NCBI GenBank assembly: GCA_002751075.1
Contig: NAOQ01000153.1
Span: forward strand, 56,563 to 72,623
Length of the DNA: 16,061 nucleotides
Reading direction: 5' to 3'
From: Ichthyophonus hoferi
Lineage: Eukaryota > Opisthokonta > Ichthyosporea > Ichthyophonida > Ichthyophonidae
Position numbers and translations under genes: made by a program. Shown piece after piece: positions 1-8,307 of the stretch. Positions within the stretch are counted from its first letter, which is position 1, and the number at the start of each line of letters is the position of its first letter. A model generated the notes under the pieces. It did not search any database. It saw only the letters and a list, made by a program, of their open reading frames with translations, and was not told the origin of the DNA.

Positions 1-56
1 ATAGCAATAACAATAACAATAACAATAACAATAACAATAATAATAATAATAATAGT

Positions 57-102
<46 letters not shown>

Positions 103-108
103 GTGGCA

Positions 109-154
<46 letters not shown>

Positions 155-196
155 TAAATAATAGTAATAATAATAATAGTAATAATAATAATAATA
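1..196. repeat. TAA/CAA trinucleotide microsatellite
   Basis: Nearly pure trinucleotide array. It begins as AACAAT units, becomes TAA units, and has a few interruptions (GTTATA near 55, GTGGCAG near 103). It starts at or before the window edge. It abuts the splice donor of the minus-strand exon at 202-272, so it lies inside the next intron of that gene. In several minus-strand frames it has no stop, but the donor GTTTGT and the clear exon edge argue that it is intronic. Confidence 0.95.
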
Positions 197-201
197 CAAA
201 C

Positions 202-2533
202 CTTGACACTCGCCATCAATGATTGACCCATTTCTAACACTGGAATATTCACTTCCTCTATGGTAATAGCACCTGAGAAAGCAATGTAATTAGTATAATT
301 AGTAAGATTGGTATAATTGGTATTATAATTGTATTGTATTATGTTGTCTTATTTTATTTTATTTTATTATATTATATTGTATTATATGATATTCATTACA
401 TTATATTGTAAAGCATACAGTCACAATATGCATAGGCAAATATTAGTTATTTCTACTAATCAAGCATATTCATATACTAATAACCAATCAAATGTAAGAA
501 GGAGGTGCAATTATAACAAAGCATACTCCTTGGTAGACTATAATTGGGGTTAGATGTTTATTGATTTGCATTATAACAGATAATTAGACTTTTTTGGTAA
601 AAAATGTGGAAACAGGTGTAATACATCACAATGATCCCTTATTTATGCATTATCTACTATTAATAAAATAGTAGAGATTATGCATCAAACCTACGTCGTA
701 ATGATTCATACTGAGATTAATTCTTGTATCTAAAATTATCTTAGGTATACACATACACACAGTTTAATCTGAATTCAGTGTCACCGTATTACATGTGCTT
801 AGAATAGTATAAATTAACCACTAAGCGGTTGAAACGAGGCTTCTGATTTTGTTTATAATATAGTCCGCCACCTGGCATGCGTCATTGTCAGGATAACAGC
901 TTAATATAAAGACAGGATATATTATGTTTACCCTATATTTTACCGTTTCAACAAATTGTATGTGAACCACGCTAACCAATCAATATATAAATTTATTATT
1001 AAGTTGATTTAAAATTTAAAGGGCCACTCACCTTCATACTGTTTAACGTTATCATCAAACCATGAGCTCTCACCTGATTGGAAGGATAAAATTATATATA
1101 TGCATATATGTATAAGCATGTATTTACGTCACATTTACGTCGTTAATCACACAGCATCCATATATATATGTATGCCTTTATCTAATTAAGTTCGAGAGAA
1201 CTGTCTTTTTATGGATTGTTCGGGATGTTTCCAAAAAATAGAATCTAGACATTACGTCGTTATGACGTGTTTATTACAATATTATGAGGTACCACATCAC
1301 ATGTACAGCTATGATATCAATCCTACGGTAACGAAATATAAAAAACACCAAATCAAAAATCGATTAATATTAATCATGAAGATTGATTGGAGGATACGGT
1401 TCTTAAGATGGATTGATATTACAGTAAAAAAATCTCTTGCCTATAAGCAGACTTGTTTTAACTAAAATGGCACTATAATTATAATTACCATTAGTAGATT
1501 CGCATTGGACGCCCCATCCGCCTCCCTCTGAGAAAGTAAAAGGTTATTATTGGTAGATATACATAGATACAGAGGTATATATATATACTATTGTATATGT
1601 GTTTAGAGGAATAGAGATGGTTAGGATGTTGTGCACACAGCTGTAGTTACTTAATATAATATCATACCGTGTAATGTAATACAATATAATGCAATATAAT
1701 ACAATACTCATTTTCCACCAAGAGCAAATAAACACAGCATTATAGTGCATGATTATAATTCCACTAAATCCAATCTTAAGTAGATTCCTCTAGATTTACC
1801 AATAATATAACATGATAAATTAAATTAATAAATATTTTAAATAAAATTAATTTTAAATTCAAAATATAATATGGACCACCTGTTGATTGATTGTCATTGG
1901 TCCAAGTGTCTCCCCATCCCATGTCTTCGTCTATCTCCAGTTTATAATTGGTCAATATTTATAGATATCCTTATATAAAATATATTAACGGAAATAGGAT
2001 AACTTTTAATCAAAGCTAAATTTAAAATTAAACACCCTATCAATCACCTTGAGTCTCTTGATCATGATCATTGGTGCCTTCTTGTACCCATCCATCTACG
2101 TCACCTGACTGTGGGTTTTGTTGATTGGTTAAAGATCATAATATATGTAGGGGAGGCGGGAGGAAAGGAGTGATAGAGGAAGGTATGTATATACGTATAT
2201 ATATGGTTCATGTATATACGTTATGCTATGATATGTGGGCTTAGATAAGATTAATCCAATCAAAATAGCTAATCTACAATTAATATTAATGGTAGATATT
2301 GATTAATGATCAATAATAACAATTTGATTGAATCACACCAATTACTAAATGAAAATACTGTGTGCCTATAGGTGTGTCTATAAATACACTAATACTTGTA
2401 GATATAAATAGAATATCACCCAGAAAATCTATGGTATACAGCCTATCCTCTAACTTCCTTGCCCTGAAATCACCTTTTTGATTGGGTCCGGTTGATCCAG
2501 TCTCGTCGTTAATAGGTGATGTGTTTCTGGAGG
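202..2533 (-). CDS. Unrecognised multi-exon gene (partial): acidic Gly/Trp-rich modules on symmetric mini-exons
   Basis: Function not recognised. Six exons are read in minus-strand order: 2474-2533 (60 nt), 2048-2104 (57), 1880-1930 (51), 1489-1527 (39), 1032-1073 (42) and 202-272 (71). Each has an AG acceptor and a GT donor: GTGATT, GTGATT, GTGGTC, GTAATT, GTGAGT, GTTTGT. Every exon starts with two bases that complete a split codon. The first five end with a single G, so all frames join cleanly. Encoded motifs in order are an N/S/T-rich stretch (ETGSTGPNQK), DVDGWVQEGTND, EDMGWGDTWTND, GGGWGVQCESTN, ESSWFDDNVKQYE, and then a more regular AITIEEVNIPVLEMGQSL segment. No signal peptide or membrane segment is visible. 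Both gene ends are missing. The acceptor of the 1880-1930 exon (GGAGATAG) is the weakest; GGAG four bases upstream would break the phase match. The 758-nt intron between 273 and 1031 could hide another exon, but I found none. I am fairly sure of the exons and know nothing certain about the product; adaptor- or coat-binding linkers can look like this. Confidence 0.78.
320..415. repeat. AT-rich low-complexity tract (TATT/TTTTA)
   Basis: Runs of TATTG, TTTTA and TATTATA inside the long intron between the minus-strand exons at 202-272 and 1032-1073. The 74-codon plus-strand open frame here is only this low-complexity tract. The rest of 273-1031 is AT-rich intron with no further feature I can support. 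Confidence 0.7.
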
Positions 2534-2750
2534 CTATGATAGGATAGGGAAAAGGGAAGTAGAGGGAGGGTAAATATATACACATAGATACTGCTATATA
2601 CATTTTTATAACATATAACTACAAACTTTATTGCACACATTTAATATAAACACAAAATTCCCATAATCATCTATATCAAAATGGATTGATAACTGGCAAA
2701 CAGTAGCAGTTTAGTGCATATCTACCCCTAGATAAAGTCATTAAAAATAT

Positions 2751-3266
2751 TGCATGTATGTATGTAGATAGGTGGTTAAGTAGTTAGGTATACATGCGTG
2801 TGTGTATGTAGATATGTAAGGTAGGTAAGTAGGTAAGTGGGCAGATGGGTAGGTAGGTAGATATGTAGGTATATATGTAAGTGGGTAGGTAGGTAGTTAA
2901 GTATATATATATGTGTGTATGTCTGTGTGCGTATGTAGATATGTAGGTAGGCAAGTAGGTAGGTAGGCAGGTATATTTGCGTTTGTATGTATGTATGTAG
3001 ATAGGTAAGTAGGTAGGTAGTTAGATAGGCTGTATGTCTCTCTGTCTGTATATATGTATGCACGTACGTATGTACGTTTGTATGTATGCATGTATGTATG
3101 TAATGTAGGTCGATAGGTAGGTAGGTAGGTAGGTAGATATGTATGTCGGTATGTATGTATGTATGTATGTATGTATGTATGTATGTATGTATGTATGTAT
3201 GTATGATGTATGTATGTATGTAACGTAGTAGGTAGGTAGGTAGGTAGGTAGGTAGGTACGTATGCA
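2751..3266. repeat. Compound tetranucleotide array (GTAG/GTAT)
   Basis: About 500 bases of mostly 4-bp units. GTAG units dominate at 2765-3020, degenerate GTAT/CGTA units follow, then a purer GTAT block at about 3140-3225 and a GTAG block at 3227-3260. The minus strand reads as ACAT/ACCT and has no stop over long stretches in two frames, giving false Tyr-Leu-Pro-Thr and His-Thr-Tyr-Ile proteins. It lies just upstream of the first minus-strand exon seen (2474-2533), so it may be in that gene's intron or 5' flank. The blockwise change of unit suggests repeated slippage and local expansion. Confidence 0.93.
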
Positions 3267-4384
3267 AGCCAGTAATTATAGCAAACTATAGTACACTGTG
3301 CTTTATATTTATATATACGGACCACCATCGTCGACTCAATAACATAACAGTAATGAATAAGTAAACTGAACTTAGGATATATATAATATATTATTATTAT
3401 TCAACATTATATACTATTTCGTATCATTACAATGTATGAGATGGCATTTGATTGCATGCTTATTAATTTTAGATTATACATTTAATTATTTTATTGCAGT
3501 TGCTCAATCCGTGTTGTTTTATTAATTTTATTGATTAGATCCAACACGAACCGTATAAACTGAGCATCAATTTGACACGAACAATTAGCCTTGATTTATG
3601 TATTCTTAATTTATGTATATATCTGTTTGTATACATGTATATTTATCTATAAGCTAGTACGTATATTTTTATATTCTCTATATTACGGATTATATGTTAT
3701 ATATATGGAAAGTGTGGCCATTCTCGGCAATAACAAATATCATAACCAACACGAACTATTTTAATGTTTGTTCATTAAGATTGTAAGCACTATTATTGGA
3801 GCCAAAGTGTTCACTACAATTTTAGAGTTCATTCCTTTTTATTTTTCTTTGGTATATTTGATTATTACTAGAAATAAAAAGCGTCCCCACCAGTGAAGTT
3901 TGATATGGATTTCATATGCATCATCATTGATTCTTATTAGTTCAGAGCTTGGTGCTACAGGTTCAATAATTCATTCCACTCATAACAACTTATGTTTTTC
4001 ACTTAATATAAATTATACACAACTTCAATAATCTTCTAATAATGTTATAAAGTAATTTTCATTTTTTCCTTGGAAACGTCACATAATTCTCTGGTTTTCA
4101 TCTATAATTAAAACTACTAATTACTCATTATTACCGATTGTTTACCAGGAACTAAACTGTTCACATTATATTAGGAGCGGCTAATTAATTAATGACATTA
4201 GCCAATCGCTACGCCTGTTCGCACTTGGAAATTGATTATAATTGGACCCTAAAAGGAAACATGCGATAAAAATATTAATGCTTTTTAATCTTTTCAAAAT
4301 ATGTCAACTTCGGGCCCTTGCAACTGTAATTACCTTTGCTGGGATAAATAGAATAGATACATATAATGCAAGACCTCCAGTCTC
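3267..4384. other. AT-rich spacer, no supported gene
   Basis: Both strands read as short, stop-rich frames. I see no tRNA-like fold, no long repeat and no convincing exon. The phrase CAACACGAAC occurs near 3541 and 3749, which is probably chance. A possible small minus-strand exon near 3892-3933 was considered and not accepted. Confidence 0.5.
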
Positions 4385-4831
4385 CTATAATTTAAATAGC
4401 CATAGATAAAACAGAGTTTCCAACACTTCATTAAATATATCAGAATCTGTGTCAGTTCTATTGACTGGTACACAGCTGTCGTGATCTCCAATTGTATAGC
4501 TGGTAGTGGCTATTGCTGTTTGACTATCATAAGTGATAGCTGCTTGATCAGACCCTTCTTTTAGGCTCTGCTGTTGTGCTAGAGGTTCTATTGAAGGCCC
4601 ATATATCAACTCTTTAGGTCACTGGTTGTAGTAATTATATCTCTGTCCTAATTTAGAAGGAATAGATGGTTTGATGTGCTTGGGTGCAAATATGGAAATC
4701 GCACAATGAAATCGATTATTAAGTAGAGCTATGTCACTATGTAAATAAACACTATTATTGCTATCTAGTGTCAGTAAGCAGTTCTCCAATTTCTTACTTT
4801 GCTCATTTTTGTAAGTTGTCCAGACATGTTT
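4385..4831 (-). pseudogene. Unidentified coding-like relic next to the copia fragment
   Basis: One minus-strand frame stays open and protein-like over about 145 codons with roughly one interruption. The first part is of mixed composition with motifs such as KKLENCLLTLDSN and HIKPSIPSKLGQRY. The second part is acidic and Ser/Thr/Asp-rich (DSQTAIATTSYTIGDHD). That low-complexity acidic character resembles the linker that follows integrase in Ty1/copia polyproteins, but I see no diagnostic motif and the strand is opposite to the adjoining reverse transcriptase. It could be a rearranged piece of the same or a related element, or a decayed host gene. I treat it as a fossil of unknown family. Confidence 0.4.
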
Positions 4832-4845
4832 CTAATGTGATAGCC

Positions 4846-5790
4846 CCTAGAACAATGACAGTAGCATTAAAATCACCAGATTATGATCTCTGGTTAGTGG
4901 TAGGTCATGCGAAACTTTAGGATCTGGTAGATCAGAAATTTTTTAATATAGTAGAAAGACCTAAAAACACCAATAGTTACCATACCGTGTGGGTTTTAAT
5001 TAGTAAACTTGATAATGGGGTTCCCACTTCGTATAAGGCAAGACTAGTTGTGATGGGTTCCAAGTTGTGAAGAAATTTTTTGATGTCATATCATCACCAG
5101 TGGCAACTTTTACAGCTCTCTGTCATTCTTAGCTTAGCAGCTTCAAAAGGGTATTCTTTGTACTAGATAGATGTGAAACAAGCCTTTCGGAATGGAATAT
5201 TCAATGTTTCAGTATATGTACAACAACCACCATGTTTTGAATATTTCGATTATCCAGGGGTAGGTTGCAAGCTCTCTAAAGCCCTTTATGGTCTACCAAG
5301 TTCACACCACTTATCTGGTATAATTTGTTGGCCTCTTTTTTAGTGACTATTATTCTTGAACAGTCACAATTAGCTGCATGCATTTTCGTATGGTGTAAGT
5401 GTGGCTACACTCTATGGGTGTTGACCTATATGGATGATTTCCTTATTTGTGATGATAATAATAAGGCTATTGCTGAATCTGTTAAACTTATTGGTGACCA
5501 TTTTGAAATGAAGAACCTGGGCACACCAAAACGATTCTTGGGTCTTGCAATTAAGACTGAGTGTAGTGGATTCACTGATTTTTCCCAATAGCAGTATAGT
5601 TGGGAAGTGCTGGTGGGATTGTGGGGGAGAAGTATCCCTGATTAGGTGAAATCGCCTATTGTCCCTGGTATTCAATGAGATTTCAATAAGGACTGTGACC
5701 CCACTGATGAAGGTGCATCTTCACCAACCCTTAGCATGTTTATGTAGCTGGCAAGATCAACAAGGCCTGATATAGCTTATACTGTCCCTG
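4846..5790 (+). mobile_element. Ty1/copia-type retrotransposon relic: reverse transcriptase to start of RNase H
   Basis: Fragment of a copia (Pseudoviridae-like) pol gene on the plus strand. Recognisable parts in order are the N-terminal reverse transcriptase approach with SPDYDLW, the YKARLVV block (about 5035-5055), the D-V-K-Q-A-F block (about 5168-5190), the QPP and LSKALYGLP blocks (5222-5302), the catalytic TYMDD box (about 5425-5445), the FEMKNLG and RFLGL blocks (5505-5550), and a TRPDIAY stretch (about 5759-5780) that marks the entry to RNase H. These are the standard copia RVT_2 landmarks. The element is clearly broken, with about eight or more interruptions, and looks old. Protease and integrase are not recognisable, and no flanking long terminal repeats were seen, so this is an isolated internal fragment. 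It should not be read as a functional gene. Confidence 0.87.
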
Positions 5791-5803
5791 ATAGGAAGCA
5801 CAA

Positions 5804-5913
5804 ACCAATACAATCCAGCTATTATGTGTAGTAAAACACAAGTCAATATAATCTAGCCACTATGTAGTAAAATTACATGCCAACACAATCCATCCATTGC
5901 ATAGTTGTATTTG
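5804..5913. repeat. Imperfect tandem repeat, about 38-bp period, three copies
   Basis: Three diverged units start at 5804, 5842 and 5879. Each opens with a CCAATACAATCCAGC-like stretch (variants GTCAATATAATCTAGC and GCCAACACAATCCATC), followed by an ACTATGTAGTAAAA-like stretch that is degenerate in the third copy. It begins just past the end of the reverse transcriptase relic. Confidence 0.6.
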
Positions 5914-6659
5914 AATTAATATCCAGATATATTAATTGATAATGTCAATTTAATTATTTGACAGTTGTTTATTAATTAATTAGTGTTATTGAAGAGAACC
6001 TCATATTTTCTCCACCACTATAGCATGCTGTGGTAACTAATTTATTTTCCTACACAACCAAGCTAAAGTTATTATAAAATTACGTCTGACAAACACAACG
6101 TCTCCTAACCCAAAAGCATTTAAAACTAAGCTTGCATAAGTTGTAGCGATCCGAAAATAGTGTAATAAAATTTTATTAGAATTGGAACTATGATATGGAA
6201 TAATACATAGATGTAAGGTTAACTGCTACATATCTAAGAGGTGAGAAGGACAGATGACTGCCAATCCAACAGGAGCTTCCTCAAAGATAGATATAAGTGG
6301 GCCCGCCCTGAGATAAGGTTGTATAATTACCTATATAGCTGGTGCTGGATCTGATATTAAGTGTTACAAAAAGTGGGTAATTGGAAGCGTTTAAATCATG
6401 ATAAATTGCAACACGATCAATTGCTCAACTATGATATTATAATATTTTTAAATGCAATTTAATACTAAGCTTTAAGCCAATAATAATTTATTTTTGATAG
6501 TAAAAACCATGCTTTTATTGCGTTATCCCATAAATTTATAGATGTTGCTTATAACCAATCCGGTATAGACTTCAGTCTTGTCAACCAAGGGTTATAAATT
6601 ACCAGTGCGCTCTTAGTGAGAGGTGAAAACCAAAACACTACGTATACCAAAAAATAATT
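5914..6659. other. AT-rich spacer, no supported gene
   Basis: No convincing coding frame or RNA gene. The segment 6225-6400 is less AT-rich and could be further decayed element sequence, but no domain motif is legible. Confidence 0.45.
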
Positions 6660-6785
6660 GATTGGCCATTCACACATTTGTCCAATACGTCATTGTTTAA
6701 TTTTTTAAATTAGCCAATAATAATACCCCACGTCATGAAGATATTCACATCTCTAACATGACTTTGTTTTGTTTCATATAAATAA
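6660..6785 (+). promoter_or_regulatory. Composite promoter-like cluster: CCAAT boxes, ACGTCA sites and TATA
   Basis: Within 126 bases there is an inverted CCAAT box (ATTGG, 6661-6665), CCAATACGTCA (6682-6692), CCAAT (6714-6718), CACGTCA (6729-6735) and TATAAATA (6777-6784). CCAAT is the NF-Y/HAP site and ACGTCA is the CRE/bZIP core. The order, with activator sites upstream and TATA last, suits plus-strand transcription starting near 6805-6815. No open reading frame follows closely. A donor-like GTAAGG at 6838 could join to the acceptor-like TTTACGCAG ending at 8300, making this a distal promoter for transaldolase. That link is inference only. Confidence 0.4.
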
Positions 6786-7900
6786 AAAATAGGCTTTTAC
6801 ATTTTTTCTATCCTATCATAATACGTCTGGCCATTATGTAAGGATGCGTGTGGTTTTTACTATTTAATATATATATTATTAAGTATTAAGTATTGAGATT
6901 GCAACAGTTTTGTTTAACTATAGTCAGGAATGCCACCATATAGTCTTAATAATGATTAATCACTGGTTTTTATTTTTCTAGTTAGTGTACTTTAATGTCA
7001 TAACTTGAGAGTCTAAAATAAGCATATATTTTAATTAGAAGACTTTTGATTAATTTTTATACAAATTGTGTTAACGTTGTAGGATATAAAATATACACTA
7101 CCAAATTGTGATGACAATCCGATTGCTCTACCAATAACCAATGTATTTCATACAACCATACTCTCCAATACGAAACCACGTTTATCCGTTCGTCTAATAG
7201 AAATATTTAACTGATTATATGACTAATCGACTTTTGCCCAATATAATATGACTAATAACATCTTAAATGAATAGACAAAAATTCATAATAATGAATATTT
7301 AATTTTATAAAGTAATAATACAAACTTATTTATTTAAAAAAATGAGAGTATTATAATAAAATTATACCCACAGTTTTGTTTACCAATACTACTTGAAAAT
7401 ATACAATTGGTATTGCCCAATGAGCATTTAGTTATGTCAGACAAATTATGTTGTAATAATATACTATAATGGTCAAATATGGTGACCAATCAAGCAGTAC
7501 CAGATATCAGGCAACTTGCAACTTAATATTACTCTGCAATGAGCGAATTGTTTCATCCAATTAAGTTTATTTAGAACTAAAACAATATTATAATTTGTGA
7601 AATAGACGTTTACTGCGGTACGCATAATGATGTGCAAGCGGATCTATGGTGCGACAATCGATTAAAATATTGTTAGTTTAAAATTTATGAATCATGATTT
7701 TGTTATCAATTGCGTGATTCATATGCTTAAAATTAAAATCAATAAATTTTCTTTTTAGGAATAGCTTTCACCGTAATAAAACAACTTAAATATTGAGAAA
7801 TATATTTAAGGAAATTGAAAAAGCAAGTACTTTTATTTTTTGTTTCAAGAAATGAAAAATATCAATTACGCACTTGAAATTTTTTATAGAAGGAATTAAA
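6786..7900. other. AT-rich spacer or 5' intron, no supported gene
   Basis: No frame with protein-like composition is seen on either strand. CCAAT or ATTGG pentamers recur (for example near 7125-7170 and 7485) in very AT-rich DNA. The whole stretch may be intergenic or, if the distal promoter is used, a long 5' UTR intron of the transaldolase gene. Confidence 0.45.
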
Positions 7901-7914
7901 CAATAAATAATTTT

Positions 7915-7979
7915 ATTGGATAGGTTGGTAGCACTGATATATGATTGGAACGCAATGTACGCTCCGTAGCCTATATAAG
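7915..7979 (+). promoter_or_regulatory. Proximal promoter candidate for transaldolase
   Basis: Inverted CCAAT boxes (ATTGG) lie at 7915-7919 and 7944-7948, and a good TATA element (TATATAAG) at 7972-7979, in a locally less AT-rich patch. A start site about 30 bases downstream would give a 5' leader of about 300 bases containing long T tracts and an upstream ATG frame (8022-8099, 25 codons plus stop, hydrophobic because of the T runs). A second TATA-like stretch, ATTAATATATAATA (8224-8237), lies 71-84 bases before the ATG and would give a short leader without that upstream frame. The sequence cannot decide between them. Confidence 0.5.
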
Positions 7980-8307
7980 AACAGGATTTTTTTTTTATCA
8001 AGTGTACTTTTTTTAATCAAAATGTGTGTATTTGTGTTGACTTTCTGGTTTGATTTTTTTTTTGGATTTTTTTTTTTATCTCTTGTGTTTAGAGGATAAT
8101 AGATGGGAAATATTGATGTCACCTTTCTTCTTCTTTGGAACAGACACAATCAAGCATTTTTTTCATCTGGTTTTGCGTACTTTTTCATTAATAGCCTGTG
8201 GCTTTCCTGCCTATAATTTTAGCATTAATATATAATACCTTTTCGTTTCTTTAAATTTTTCAGTTCTAATTGATTAACTAACATTCGTTTATTTACGCAG
8301 TCTCAAA

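Noticed and set aside
1211-1465. 84-codon plus-strand ATG frame
   Set aside because: It lies inside the intron between the minus-strand exons at 1032-1073 and 1489-1527, has near-random AT-rich composition and shows no domain.
330-1712. Inverted similarity between AT-rich tracts near 330-410 and 1655-1712
   Set aside because: Both are low-complexity TATTG/CAATA sequence, so the match is expected by chance.
2310-2603. 97-codon minus-strand frame read as one gene
   Set aside because: Only the part at 2474-2533 is bounded by splice sites and phase-matched to the next exons; the flanks are intron-like.
2776-3328. Long minus-strand open frames rich in Tyr-Leu-Pro-Thr and His-Thr-Tyr-Ile
   Set aside because: They are translations of a tetranucleotide repeat whose units contain no stop in those frames; no gene-like composition outside the repeat.
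3892-3933. Possible additional symmetric minus-strand mini-exon (Met-rich, donor GTGGGG)
   Set aside because: The phase would fit the mini-exon gene, but the acceptor lacks a pyrimidine tract and the peptide has no Gly/Trp/acidic motif; likely chance.
5412-5675. 87-codon minus-strand frame
   Set aside because: Antisense shadow of the copia reverse transcriptase relic, whose plus-strand motifs are unmistakable.
6225-6400. Possible continuation of copia RNase H
   Set aside because: A phrase resembling YLRG can be read, but no other RNase H landmark is legible and about 400 bases of unrelated sequence intervene.
4000-6700. Long terminal repeats around the copia relic
   Set aside because: I found no pair of direct repeats with TG...CA ends flanking the fragment.
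8050-8235. 61-codon plus-strand frame upstream of transaldolase
   Set aside because: It is dominated by T runs giving Phe/Leu repeats; better explained as 5' leader or spacer.
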